Of a stretch of DNA of 64,000 nt, positions 1 to 9,182 are shown piece by piece. The DNA lies in the NCBI GenBank assembly GCA_900454475.1, contig UGSS01000002.1, positions 2,065,605 through 2,129,604 of the forward strand, in the 5' to 3' direction. A model generated the notes under the pieces. It worked only from the letters and a program-made list of their open reading frames with translations, had not been told where the DNA came from and did no database searches. The position numbers and the translations under genes were made by a program. Source of the DNA: [Pasteurella] mairii. Lineage in GTDB: Bacteria > Pseudomonadota > Gammaproteobacteria > Enterobacterales > Pasteurellaceae. Position 1 is the first letter of the stretch; every line of letters starts with the position of its first letter.

Positions 1-562
1 GAACCGCTTGCGCTTGTGCAGGAGTAGCAGATTTGCCAGTGCCAATTGCCCAAATCGGTTCATAAGCGATGACTGCACCGTTAAACGCTTCCACGCCTAA
101 TGCGTTGATGACGGCGTCAATTTGACGTGCGCAAACTTCTTGGGTTTTGCCCGCCTCGTTTTCCGCTTCGCTTTCACCGATACATAACACCGGCACTAAA
201 CCCGCTTCTTTTAATGCACCGAATTTTTTCGCAATAAATTCATCACTTTCTTTATGATAGGTGCGACGTTCGGAGTGACCAATGATGATATATTTCGCGC
301 CGAAATCTTTTAACATTGCGGTTGAAATATCCCCCGTGAACGCACCTTGTACGTTCACGTCCACATTTTGTGAACCCAACGCGATTTGGCTGCCGGCAAG
401 TGCCGCTTCCGCTTCCGCTAAATACATTACCGGTGGCGCAATTGCTACATCACAACCATCCACACCCGCTAATTCTGCTTTTAAGCCGGCAATTAATTCT
501 TTGGTGAATGCTTTACTACCATTTAATTTCCAGTTACCCATAACTAAAGGACGACGAGTCAT
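1..562 (-). CDS. tpiA: Triosephosphate isomerase, 3' part cut by window edge
   Basis: Interconverts dihydroxyacetone phosphate and glyceraldehyde 3-phosphate in cytosolic glycolysis and gluconeogenesis. The reverse-strand reading frame starts [15 protein letters not shown], which contains the family N-terminal NWK segment with the active-site lysine. It continues through IGHSERR (electrophilic histidine) and [12 protein letters not shown] (catalytic glutamate), then runs off the left edge. About 187 of the usual ~255 residues are present. The start codon is the ATG at 560-562, preceded on the coding strand by a GGAGAA ribosome site. The gene lies divergent to the acetyltransferase gene. Identification is secure. 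Confidence 0.97.
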   Translation of the reverse strand, partial: MTRRPLVMGNWKLNGSKAFTKELIAGLKAELAGVDGCDVAIAPPVMYLAEAEAALAGSQIALGSQNVDVNVQGAFTGDISTAMLKDFGAKYIIIGHSERRTYHKESDEFIAKKFGALKEAGLVPVLCIGESEAENEAGKTQEVCARQIDAVINALGVEAFNGAVIAYEPIWAIGTGKSATPAQAQAV

Positions 563-741
563 TTGTATTTCTCCATTGTGATTAATTAAAATTTTTTGCC
601 ATACTATATCAAATTTTTCGCTTTTTTCGTGAAATATTCCGCAAAATCAAAAAAATTTTTTTAGAATAAGATGATTATTTTGTAGAAAAAAGCTACAATC
701 CACTGTATAAATTTTATAAAAAATAACCAGCATTGAACCAA

Positions 742-1179
742 ATGAAGATATTTAAAGCTGAACAATGGAACCTTAAAAGCCTGTTACCGCTGTTTGAACA
801 ATATCGCATGGCGCACAATATGGCAAAAAATCCGGAACGCACTTTTGCGTTTTTATCCAATCGCATCCGATTTAGCGAAAGTATTTTTTTCTTAGCATTC
901 GATCAACATGAAAGTGCGGTCGGTTTTATTCAACTTTATCCCCGCCTGTCTTCTTTACAATTACAACGTTATTGGCAATTGACTGATATTTTTGTACAAG
1001 ATATTCCCAATAAAACCGAAATTTACACCGCACTTATTGCTAAAGCAAAGGAGTTTGTGCGCTACACTCAATCCACCCGTCTGGTCATTGAACAAAACCA
1101 GTTGCAACAAGACATTTTAGAGCAAGAAGGTTTTCGCCTTAATCCGAAGAAAACCATTTTTGAAATGAATTTAGCTTAA
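742..1179 (+). CDS. GNAT-family N-acetyltransferase
   Basis: A 145-residue protein of the size and layout of a single GNAT domain. It has an N-terminal helix pair (residues about 1-40), a central strand segment (FFLAFDQHESAVGFIQLYP) and a second half with the DIFVQ strand typical of the acetyl-CoA binding core. The family moves an acetyl group from acetyl-CoA to an amine, but the substrate cannot be read from the sequence. I chose the ATG at 742; an in-frame TTG lies three codons upstream at 733. No clear ribosome site supports either. The 150-bp upstream spacer is very AT-rich and contains a TACAAT -10-like hexamer near 703. The gene stands alone. Confidence 0.75.
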   Translation: MKIFKAEQWNLKSLLPLFEQYRMAHNMAKNPERTFAFLSNRIRFSESIFFLAFDQHESAVGFIQLYPRLSSLQLQRYWQLTDIFVQDIPNKTEIYTALIAKAKEFVRYTQSTRLVIEQNQLQQDILEQEGFRLNPKKTIFEMNLA

Positions 1180-1194
1180 AGCAGCATGATACGC

Positions 1195-1485
1195 TTATTC
1201 CATTAACGCCAAAAGCGCGTCGGGAATCATTTTTGGTTGTGGAATGCGCACTTGTTTATGCCGACTAAGTTCGCCTTTTTCCAGCTGAATCTGACTTTTC
1301 GGCACCTTGAAAGCTTTACTTAAAAACTTGAGTAAATGCGCATTGGCTTGTCCGTCAATCGGTGGCGCGGTGATGGTGATTTTCAATTCGTCGTCATGTA
1401 AGCCAACAATGTGATCCTTGCCGGCTTTCGGTTGCAAAAAAATGCGTAAACGTAAATCTTGTCCTATTTTCTCAATCGCTGGCAT
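1195..1485 (-). CDS. yggU: YggU/DUF167 family protein (UPF0235)
   Basis: A 96-residue protein matching the DUF167 (UPF0235, YggU) family over its whole length. Recognisable parts are [12 protein letters not shown] near the N-terminus and the central [24 protein letters not shown] segment, followed by a basic strand pair. The biochemical role is unknown. In gammaproteobacteria the gene usually follows yggT, as it does here, with about 40 bp between them, so they are probably co-transcribed. The spacer after the upstream yggT holds an uptake signal (ACCGCACTT, 1504-1512). Confidence 0.88.
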   Translation of the reverse strand: MPAIEKIGQDLRLRIFLQPKAGKDHIVGLHDDELKITITAPPIDGQANAHLLKFLSKAFKVPKSQIQLEKGELSRHKQVRIPQPKMIPDALLALME

Positions 1486-1503
1486 AAAACTCCTTAAAAA
1501 TAC

Positions 1504-1512
1504 ACCGCACTT
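1504..1512. other. DNA uptake signal sequence (Haemophilus type)
   Basis: ACCGCACTT is the reverse complement of AAGTGCGGT, the Haemophilus-type uptake signal core recognised during natural transformation in Pasteurellaceae. It lies in the yggT-yggU spacer. It is one of many copies in the window; others are at 8996-9004, 12649-12657, 15160-15168 and 16138-16146. It is the best single clue to the taxonomic family. Confidence 0.9.
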
Positions 1513-1526
1513 TTATGGATCATGAG

Positions 1527-2087
1527 TTATGCCAATGCCCAAAGTGCACCGATAATGTCGTATAACACGCGGTTGGCGTAAAATAATACAAAGGCAAGCA
1601 ACATCGGCGAAAAATCAAGCATGCCGGTATTGGGTAAAATACGACGAATAGGGCTTAATAAAGGTTCGCCCAATTGATACAGGGTATATTGCAATGGGTT
1701 GACGCCACGATTAAACCAACTCATAATCGCGCCAATAAATAAAATATACAAAATGGCTTCGCCGGCGGTGCGGATAGCGTGTAACAAACCGATAATCAAA
1801 TACACTTCCGGTCCACGCACTTTGACCACACCTGCACCTAACCAATTTAATAACGGATATTTTACTGCCCCCAACAAAATCAATAATACTACTGCACTCA
1901 AATTGATATTTTTTACGGTCGGCAAGATTTTTTGCAAAGGCAATAATACCGGCGCAGTGATTTTCACCAAGGTTTGCGACAATGGATTGTAAAAATCAAT
2001 GCGACAAAATTGAAACCACATCCGTAAAAAGACGATAAAGCTAAACAAATTAATAATCGTTGAAACTAAAAATTGTAATGAATTCAT
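1527..2087 (-). CDS. yggT: YggT family integral membrane protein
   Basis: A 186-residue inner-membrane protein made of two YGGT repeats (about residues 1-90 and 95-186). Each repeat has hydrophobic segments followed by the hallmark NPLxxxLxxxxxPLLxPIR-type stretch (here FYNPLSQTLVKITAPVLLP and VNPLQYTLYQLGEPLLSPIR). YggT proteins are linked to osmotic stress and, in some bacteria, to cell division or membrane organisation. No enzymatic role is known. It lies upstream of yggU on the same strand, 15 bp after the end of corA. Confidence 0.92.
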   Translation of the reverse strand: MNSLQFLVSTIINLFSFIVFLRMWFQFCRIDFYNPLSQTLVKITAPVLLPLQKILPTVKNINLSAVVLLILLGAVKYPLLNWLGAGVVKVRGPEVYLIIGLLHAIRTAGEAILYILFIGAIMSWFNRGVNPLQYTLYQLGEPLLSPIRRILPNTGMLDFSPMLLAFVLFYANRVLYDIIGALWALA

Positions 2088-2102
2088 CTTGATCCTTGAA
2101 AA

Positions 2103-3050
2103 CTATAACCAACCTTTACGTTTAAAATACCAGTAAGGTGCGAGTGCTGCAAGCCCCATTAACCCTAACGCCATAGGATAACCGAAAGAAAAACCTAATT
2201 CCGGCATATTACTAAAGTTCATGCCATAATTAGATGCGACCAATGTTGGTGGTAGGAAAATCACCGATACCACCGAGAAGATTTTAATAATTCGGTTTTG
2301 CTCAATATTGATAAAGCCCATTGCCGCTTGCATCAAAAAGTTCACTTTTTGGAACAGTGATTCATTATGCGGTTGCAGGGATTCAATATCGCGTAAAATC
2401 TCCCGAGCCTGTTCCAACTGATTTGCCGGCAAACGGGTTTTGCGCACCAAAAAACTCAACGCGCGCTGCGTATCCATCAAGCACAAACGCACTTTAGAGC
2501 TAGTATCTTCTTGTTCGGTTAAAGTTGATAATGCATCATCAAAGGCCTCACCTTGTGTGCCATCTAAAATAACGCGACCGAGTTTTTCCAAATCGGCATA
2601 GATATTTTCAATTACATCCGCCAATTGCTCGATTTTAGTTTCAAATAAATCCAGCAACACTTCATAAGCATTACATTCGATCAAACGTTGATTTCTAGAT
2701 CGCATACGATACAAACGGAATGCCGGCAACTCACGATCACGCAAGGTAAACAAACGCCCGTCGCGCAAGGTAAACGCTACGCTAGCGAGATCGGCGTAAT
2801 CTTCTTCATCTTCGCAATAGAAAAATGAGTGCAAATGTAAACCGTCTTCATCTTCAAAGAAACGTGCGGATGCCTCAATGTCTTCCAATTCTAAAAAGGA
2901 AGCCAGACTTTGATCTAAGCCTTTTTGCAGAACTTCACGTTCTTCTGATGTCGGCTCCAATAAGTCCAGCCAAATGGCATTATTGAGTTCTCCGTGGGCT
3001 TCATCCAGACGCACCAAGCGCGCATCTTCAAGGGCAAATGCATTAATCAT
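2103..3050 (-). CDS. corA: CorA magnesium/cobalt transporter
   Basis: A 315-residue inner-membrane Mg2+ channel of the CorA family and of normal length. The N-terminal cytoplasmic domain (1-250) contains the long stalk helix region. Two membrane helices lie at the C-terminus: [17 protein letters not shown], then the signature [11 protein letters not shown] loop, then a final helix ending in a basic KRKGWL tail. The GMN motif is the selectivity filter of the family. The ATG at 3050 has an AAGGAG ribosome site on the coding strand. The 350-bp spacer upstream shows no recognisable magnesium riboswitch. Confidence 0.97.
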   Translation of the reverse strand: MINAFALEDARLVRLDEAHGELNNAIWLDLLEPTSEEREVLQKGLDQSLASFLELEDIEASARFFEDEDGLHLHSFFYCEDEEDYADLASVAFTLRDGRLFTLRDRELPAFRLYRMRSRNQRLIECNAYEVLLDLFETKIEQLADVIENIYADLEKLGRVILDGTQGEAFDDALSTLTEQEDTSSKVRLCLMDTQRALSFLVRKTRLPANQLEQAREILRDIESLQPHNESLFQKVNFLMQAAMGFINIEQNRIIKIFSVVSVIFLPPTLVASNYGMNFSNMPELGFSFGYPMALGLMGLAALAPYWYFKRKGWL

Positions 3051-3401
3051 GTTGTCATACTCCTTATGGGATTATGAACAAACGCGTTGAACAAAAAACC
3101 AATCAGTCAAGCTACAAAAGCGCGGTCAAAATTTGACTAATTTGATTAAAAGATACCAAATAAAGGTAAATGAAACTTACCTGCGAAATCCCGCCGATAA
3201 GCTAATTGAAAAGCAACAGACGAGATTTAGTTTAATGACTGCCGGTATCGACTATGACTGTCCAAAGTGAGTGTCCTCTTGTTACTAAATCGTGCGGAAT
3301 GTTACGCTTCAAGCGCGGCTTCGTCAAGATTTTTCCGTTTTTATCGGCAAGAAAATGCCGGCGCAACAGGTTTACGCCGGCGTTGATCTAAGAAAAGGAA
3401 A
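3051..3401. other. Spacer between corA and proS with a GC-rich hairpin
   Basis: No open frame worth calling. An inverted repeat, GCCGGCG (3357-3363) and CGCCGGC (3375-3381), lies just past the end of proS and could form its terminator on the minus strand, although the T-run after it is weak. The rest should carry the corA promoter, which I cannot place reliably. Confidence 0.45.
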
Positions 3402-5117
3402 TTAGGCTTGAAGTTGTGAGGCTAAAAAATCCAACAACTGATCTTGCGCCACCATTTGTTTCTCGCCGCTACGACGGTTTTTATATTCAATCTCGCCATT
3501 GGCAAGATTTTTCTCGCCGATCACCAGCATATGTGGCACACCAATCAATTCCATATCCGCAAACATCACGCCTGGACGCTCTTTGCGATCGTCAAAAATC
3601 ACGTCCACGCCTTGCGCCAATAAAGTGCGGTATAAATTTTCCGAGAATTGTTGCACGCTTTCCGATTTATGCATATTCATTGGCACAATAGCAACGGTAA
3701 AAGGCGCAATGGCATCTGATGGCCAAATAATTCCGCGTTCGTCGTGGTGTTGCTCAATCGCTGCCGCCACTACGCGACTTACACCAATACCGTAACAACC
3801 CATAATCATGGTTTGCGGGCGACCATCTTCCCCTTGCACGGTCGCTTTCATAGCTTCTGAATATTTGGTACCCAATTGGAAAATATGCCCCACTTCAATC
3901 CCGCGTTTGATTAAAAGCGTGCCTTTTCCATCCGGACTTCGATCCCCTTCCACCACTTTGCGTAAATCGGCTACTTGCGGTAACGCCACATCACGTTCCC
4001 AGTTCACATTAAAATAATGTTTTCCATCAATATTCGCTCCCGCACCAAAATCGCTCATCAGCGCCACGCTGCGATCAATGATCATTGGAATCGGCAAATT
4101 GACCGGTCCTAAGGAGCCGACACCGGCGCCAATTTTCGCTTTAATATCCGCTTCGTCGGCAAATTCCAATGGATCCGCCACTTGCGCTAATTTTTGCGCT
4201 TTCACTTCGTTTAATTCATGATCACCGCGAATAATCAATGCAACCAATGGTTGTTCTTCTGTTGCGCCTTTAACAATCAAGGTTTTCACCGTTTTTTCAA
4301 TCGGCAAATTAAATTGTTCCACTAATTCGGCGATGGTTTTTGCTTTTGGCGTATCGACCAATTCCATTTCGGCTGTCGGCGCTTGGCGTTCACCCATTGC
4401 AACCGCTTCAGCAAGCTCAATATTAGCAGCAAAATCGGATTCCGTGGAAAAGACAATATCATCTTCGCCACTTTGCGCTAACACTTGGAATTCATGAGAA
4501 GCACTTCCGCCAATGGAACCAGTGTCAGCTTGCACCGCACGGAAATCCAAGCCTAAACGAGTAAAAATTGCGCTATAAGTGCGGTACATCACCTCATAGG
4601 TTTCTTGCAAACATTCGCGAGAGGTATGGAAAGAATAAGCATCTTTCATCAAAAACTCACGACCGCGCATCACGCCGAAACGGGGACGCACTTCATCGCG
4701 GAATTTGGTTTGAATTTGATATAAATTCAATGGCAATTGTTTATACGAACTGACTTCGCGGCGCACTAAATCGGTGATCACCTCTTCATGGGTTGGTCCT
4801 AACACGAAATCGCGGTTGCCACGATCGGTAAAACGCAACAATTCCGGTCCATATTGATCCCAGCGCTGGGATTCTTGCCATAATTCTGCCGGTTGAACTA
4901 CCGGCATTTCCACTTCAATTGCGCCACTTTTGTTCATTTCTTCACGCACAATATTTTCCACTTTTTTCAACACCCGCAAACCGGTCGGTAGCCAGTTATA
5001 AAGCCCGGATGCCAAAGGTCTGACCATACCGGCGCGCAGCATTAATTGATGGCTGACAACTTGGGCGTCATTGGGAGTTTCTTTTAAGGTGGATAATAAA
5101 TATTTACTGGTACGCAT
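3402..5117 (-). CDS. proS: Prolyl-tRNA synthetase (bacterial type with editing domain)
   Basis: Class II aminoacyl-tRNA synthetase that charges tRNA-Pro. At 571 residues it has the length of the bacterial-type enzyme. Motif 2 reads [18 protein letters not shown] (about residues 140-157), with the following LMKDAYSFH segment. The inserted INS editing domain, which hydrolyses Ala-tRNA-Pro, lies at about residues 220-400. Motif 3 and the C-terminal anticodon-binding domain follow ([17 protein letters not shown], then [14 protein letters not shown]). It is a single-gene unit divergent from the TRAP operon. Confidence 0.98.
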   Translation of the reverse strand: MRTSKYLLSTLKETPNDAQVVSHQLMLRAGMVRPLASGLYNWLPTGLRVLKKVENIVREEMNKSGAIEVEMPVVQPAELWQESQRWDQYGPELLRFTDRGNRDFVLGPTHEEVITDLVRREVSSYKQLPLNLYQIQTKFRDEVRPRFGVMRGREFLMKDAYSFHTSRECLQETYEVMYRTYSAIFTRLGLDFRAVQADTGSIGGSASHEFQVLAQSGEDDIVFSTESDFAANIELAEAVAMGERQAPTAEMELVDTPKAKTIAELVEQFNLPIEKTVKTLIVKGATEEQPLVALIIRGDHELNEVKAQKLAQVADPLEFADEADIKAKIGAGVGSLGPVNLPIPMIIDRSVALMSDFGAGANIDGKHYFNVNWERDVALPQVADLRKVVEGDRSPDGKGTLLIKRGIEVGHIFQLGTKYSEAMKATVQGEDGRPQTMIMGCYGIGVSRVVAAAIEQHHDERGIIWPSDAIAPFTVAIVPMNMHKSESVQQFSENLYRTLLAQGVDVIFDDRKERPGVMFADMELIGVPHMLVIGEKNLANGEIEYKNRRSGEKQMVAQDQLLDFLASQLQA

Positions 5118-5357
5118 TGTTATTCCTATGTCTTATTTTAAAACGAAAATTCTGCTTAGTTTATCATTGACAAGACATTGCACAAAGCAATTCAAGCGAA
5201 ATTCTCGCCTTTGTCGTAAAAATTCTCTTGGTATTCTTGTTGTACGATTTATTTTCTCAATTTCGCGTTTTTCTTAGGGTCAAAAACTCGATCTATCTCA
5301 CAAAAGCCTTAACAAATGATTTACAATTCAAACTGGGCGTGCTAAAAAGCAATCGTT

Positions 5358-5376
5358 TGCAATAAAAAATATTGCA
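5358..5376. promoter_or_regulatory. Palindrome upstream of TRAP operon, candidate operator
   Basis: TGCAATA and TATTGCA form a perfect 7-bp dyad around a 5-bp all-A centre, 40 bp before the start of the TAXI binding protein. The position and symmetry suit a regulator site, but no regulator gene is adjacent. The rest of the 5118-5415 spacer is AT-rich and holds nothing else I can name. Confidence 0.4.
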
Positions 5377-5415
5377 TACAACATAACATCAATGACATCA
5401 CACAGGAGCAACTCT

Positions 5416-6444
5416 ATGAAAAAAATGAAAGTCGCATTGACTACCGCAACAGTTCTACTTGCTACATTGCTTGCCGCTTGTGGTGATAATAACAAAGCAT
5501 CGGAAAATGCTGCAGCGAGCAACGCCGCGGCAACTAGCGCCAGTGCCGAAACGACAGCGCCAGCCACAGTACAAAGCAAATTCGTGACCATTGCTACCGG
5601 CGGTGCTTCCGGCCCTTACAATATTATCGCAACGACATTGACGGATATTTATAGTAAAAATCTAAAAACCAATTCCAAAACCCAAACCACCGGCGCATCA
5701 GTAGAAAATTTAAACTTGATGGCGCAGAAAAAAGTAGAAATGGCGTTTGTGATGAGTGATGCCTTAAACGATGCATTAAACGGTACCGGAAGTTTCCAAA
5801 ATAAAATTGAGAATGTGGAACAAGTCGCGGCGCTTTATCCTAATTACGTACAAATTGTTACCTCTAAACGTTCCGGTATCAAAACCATTACCGATTTAAA
5901 AGGAAAACGTGTAGCAACCGGCGACCAAAATTCCGGAGTTGAAGTCAATGCGCGTAACTTGCTTGCCGGTTTTGGCATTTCCTATGCGGATATTAAGGTT
6001 GATTATCTCGGTTATGCCGAAGCGGCAGATGCCCTAAAAGCGGGAACTATTGACGCGGCATTCTTAACCAGCGGCTTGCCGAATTCCGCCTTAATGGAAT
6101 TACAACAAAGTTTTGATTTGCAATTGGTTTCTATTCCTGCTGATGGAATTAAAAAATTAGCCGCGGATAAACCGTATTTTAATGCGATGGATATTCCGGC
6201 GAACACCTATGGCAATCCTGAACCGATTCCGACAGCGGCAATTAAAAATGCCTTGGTGATCCGTAAAGATCTTAGCGAAGCAGACGGGTATTTATTAACC
6301 AAAACGTTCTTTGAAAGTTTGCCACAATTACAAACCGCACACCAAGCGGCAAAAGGCATTAACGTGAAAGACGCGCAAGAGGGTGTGGTTGCACCGTTAC
6401 ATCCGGGCGCCAAAAAATATTACGACGAAGTTAACGCGAAATAA
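5416..6444 (+). CDS. TAXI-family TRAP transporter substrate-binding lipoprotein
   Basis: Periplasmic receptor of a TAXI-type TRAP transporter. The chosen start (ATG 5416, behind CAGGAG) gives a clean lipoprotein signal, MKKMKVALTTATVLLATLLAACGD, with the LAAC lipobox. An in-frame ATG at 5392 would bury it. An Ala/Ser/Thr-rich linker (about residues 20-55) precedes the domain. The TAXI signature follows in IATGGASGPYNIIATTLTDIY, and the C-terminus ends in a PLHPGAKKYYDE segment typical of the family. TAXI systems take up organic acids such as glutamate or 2-oxoglutarate, but the substrate here is unknown. It is the first gene of a three-gene operon. Confidence 0.92.
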   Translation: MKKMKVALTTATVLLATLLAACGDNNKASENAAASNAAATSASAETTAPATVQSKFVTIATGGASGPYNIIATTLTDIYSKNLKTNSKTQTTGASVENLNLMAQKKVEMAFVMSDALNDALNGTGSFQNKIENVEQVAALYPNYVQIVTSKRSGIKTITDLKGKRVATGDQNSGVEVNARNLLAGFGISYADIKVDYLGYAEAADALKAGTIDAAFLTSGLPNSALMELQQSFDLQLVSIPADGIKKLAADKPYFNAMDIPANTYGNPEPIPTAAIKNALVIRKDLSEADGYLLTKTFFESLPQLQTAHQAAKGINVKDAQEGVVAPLHPGAKKYYDEVNAK

Positions 6445-6465
6445 TTCGTTATTAAGTTGATAAGC

Positions 6466-6942
6466 ATGAAGTTAACGCCCCGTAACAGTTGGTTTGCGCT
6501 ATTGGCGCTACTCGCTGTTATTGGGCTTTATCCTGTTCATTTTATATCGGTTACCACAGCACAAGGCGAATGCATCATTAATGATGATCATTTTGCCTTA
6601 CGTTGGCGTCACTCCGTCGAACATCAATTGTGGTATGAGCATTATCAACGACAAGGTGATAACCTCCACCTTTATCAAACATGGTTACAAACATTTGGCG
6701 CTGGGACACCTTCGCAAGGTGAAATCGTCGCCGATGTGCCACCGGGCTATATCGGATTTAAACAAGATATTGTTTTACCCGAGATAAATTGGCTTGTTTC
6801 GCGTCGTATGGAAGGGACAATTTTACTTAATGATAAACCATTTCCCGTTTATCAAACACTTCCTGATTATTCCGCGGTAACGATCAAACCCGCCCAATCA
6901 GTAGTTGCAACGTTGTGGTTAAGGAAATCATGCTATGACTGA
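6466..6942 (+). CDS. DUF1850 small membrane-anchored protein of TAXI operon
   Basis: A 158-residue protein with one N-terminal membrane segment (FALLALLAVIGLYPVHFISV). A DUF1850-type domain follows, with the FALRWRHSVEHQLWYEHYQ segment and a conserved-looking GAGTPSQGE stretch. DUF1850 genes are usually found between TAXI receptor and permease genes, as here; they are thought to be accessory parts of the transporter. I chose ATG 6466 over an in-frame TTG at 6457. The end overlaps the permease start by 8 bp, which suggests translational coupling. Confidence 0.82.
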   Translation: MKLTPRNSWFALLALLAVIGLYPVHFISVTTAQGECIINDDHFALRWRHSVEHQLWYEHYQRQGDNLHLYQTWLQTFGAGTPSQGEIVADVPPGYIGFKQDIVLPEINWLVSRRMEGTILLNDKPFPVYQTLPDYSAVTIKPAQSVVATLWLRKSCYD

Positions 6943-8911
6943 TTCTGTAAAAATTGACACCGCACTTGGTGCCAAGGAACAAGAGATTTTGGAAAAATAT
7001 GACCGTGAATCGGTCACCCGTCAATCCAGCAGCCAATTGAATAAAGGGCTGATTACGCTGATTGCGGTTTTATATTCCCTGTTTCATTTATATACCACCT
7101 TTTACCCGCTGCCGACCTTGATCCAGCGTGCTGTTCACGTAGGCGTTGGCGCGGTGTTAATCCTACTAATTTACCCTGCATCGAAAAAAAGCCGCCAAGG
7201 TTCCGTCGCGTGGTATGACTGGTTATGGGTTATTGCGGGTGCGAGCGGTATGGTATATCTCATCAACCAATACAACGACATCATGACCGTCCGTGGCGGT
7301 ATTCCAAATACCGCAGATATTGTGATGGCAATTATCACTGTACTAGTGGTACTGGAAGTGACACGACGTGTCACCGGTTGGATTTTGGTGATCTTTTCCT
7401 TGATCTTCTTAAGCTATCCGTTTATCAGCTCAATGGATTTTATGCCAGACAGCCTCCTCACTCGTCCCTACGATGTCGGCGATATTTTCGGTCAGCTTTA
7501 TTTAAAAACCGAAGGATTATATTCTTCCGCGGTGGGCGCTTCCGTTTCCTTTATTTTCTTATTTATTTTATTTGGTGCTTTCCTAAGTAAATCGGGAATG
7601 GGATAATTATTTAATGATTTAGCCTTGGCGATCGCCGGTGATAAACAAGGTGGACCGGCGAAAGTAGCGGTGATTTCCAGTGGTTTTATGGGGAGTATTA
7701 ATGGGGCTGCGGTTGCCAACGTGGTAAGTACCGGTGCCTTTACCATTCCATTAATGAAAAAAATCGGTTATCACAAAAACTTTGCCGGTGCGGTAGAAGC
7801 CAGCGCATCCGTTGGTGGGCAAATTCTCCCGCCGATCATGGGTGCTAGCGCGTTTATTATGGCGGAAACGACCGGCGTCAGCTACGGAACTATCGCGCTT
7901 GCCGCCTTACTTCCTGCCTTACTTTATTATCTCGGCGTCATTGCACAAGTCCACTTTCGCGCCGGTAAACAAAACCTAAAAGGCATCCCGAAAGATCAAT
8001 TGCCGCGGGTGAAAGCGGTGATGAAAGCGCGCGGTCATATGCTATTGCCGATCTTAGCCCTCATCATCTTTCTAGCACAATCCGTACCGGTGGGCTACGC
8101 GGCTTCTTACACCATCGCGCTTACCATTTTATTCAGCCAATTGCGCCAAGAAACCCGCATGGGCATTAAAGATGTAATTGAGGCGTTGGCAGATGGGGCA
8201 AAACAATCGCTTTCCGTCATGGCAGCTTGTGCGACGGTAGGGATTGTGATTGGCGTGATGAACCTTACCAGTTTTGGTACGGTGATTACCTCGTCTATCG
8301 TCACATTAGGCGCCGGATCGCTCTTTTTAACCTTATTTTTAACGATGATTGCCTCCATGATCCTCGGCATGGGACTTCCCTCTATCCCAGCATATATCAT
8401 TACCGCCACCATGGCAGCGCCGGCATTGGCAACCTTTGATGTCCCGGTATTAGTGGCGCATATGTTCGTCTTTTATTTCGGTATTTTCGCCAATATCACT
8501 CCGCCGGTCGCCCTTGCCGCCTTTGCCGGCGCGGGAATTGCACAAGGCGATCCAATGAAAACCGGCTGGCAATCCTTGCGTTTAGCCCTAGCGGGTTTTA
8601 TTGTGCCATTCATGTTCGTTTATAACCCGAATATGCTGATGATTGATGTCACCAATGCGGCGATTATTGCCAAAACTTTCCCGCTACCAAGCGCCTTTGA
8701 GATTATTAATGTTATCCTATCCTCTGTTATCGGCGTACTAGGATTATCCGCTGCAGTAGAGGGTTACCTGAAAAATACCATACCAATGTGGCAACGTATT
8801 ATTTTGGCAATCGGTTCGCTGATGTTGATTATTCCAGAATGGATCACGGATATTATCGGCATTGCTGTTGTTGCTGCCATGGTATTGCTCAATTTACGCA
8901 AACGTGATTAA
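6935..8911 (+). pseudogene. TRAP transporter fused permease (TAXI type), interrupted by an in-frame stop
   Basis: Inner-membrane permease (fused DctQ-like and DctM-like subunits) of the TAXI TRAP system. The frame is open from ATG 6935 to 8911 (658 codons, the family's usual size) except for one TAA at 7604-7606, codon 224. The stop follows FGAFLSKSGMG. The reading frame continues unchanged with LFNDLALAIAGDKQGG, so it is a substitution (a lysine codon AAA to TAA would fit) and not a frameshift. The first part has four or more membrane helices. The second has the DctM-like core with SGFMGSINGAAVANV and GMGLPSIPAY. A TTG at 7625 could in principle restart translation. Unless read through or a sequencing error, the transporter is inactive. 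Confidence 0.85.
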
Positions 8912-8926
8912 ACTGCCATATTCAAT

Positions 8927-8964
8927 AAAAGGACGCCAAATAATACGTCCTTTTATTTTTTTTC
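8927..8964 (+). terminator. Rho-independent terminator of the TRAP operon
   Basis: AAAAGGACG (8927-8935) pairs with CGTCCTTTT (8946-8954) around a 10-nt loop, and a long T-run follows. It lies 16 bp after the permease stop codon. Confidence 0.85.
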
Positions 8965-9182
8965 GATAACCACTCAAAAAATGAATAAAAAATCAACCGC
9001 ACTTCAACGAAAATTAGCTGACGCTTAATCTTATAGCATGCAATCTTTCTACACTCTCTTTTTTTACTTTGAGAAATCAGTCACAAAGGCAAAAAATAGT
9101 TAGTTAACGTCTTGCTGAATATAGGAATTTTCATTAGGATAAAAAGCCTTGAAAACATGATTAATGGGTTGAAATAGGTTAT
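8965..9182. other. Spacer upstream of the CDI operon
   Basis: About 220 bp without a gene between the TRAP terminator and cdiB. It holds an uptake signal (8996-9004) and a T-rich stretch. It must contain the cdiBA promoter, but no strong -10/-35 pair or operator stands out. Confidence 0.5.

Noticed and set aside
5328..5591. Reverse-strand frame with Ala/Leu-rich sequence opposite the TAXI receptor start
   Set aside because: It is the shadow of the lipoprotein signal and Ala-rich linker, and has no ribosome site.
7171..8412. Reverse-strand frames opposite the TRAP permease
   Set aside because: Shadows of hydrophobic coding sequence; no start signals and no recognisable protein.
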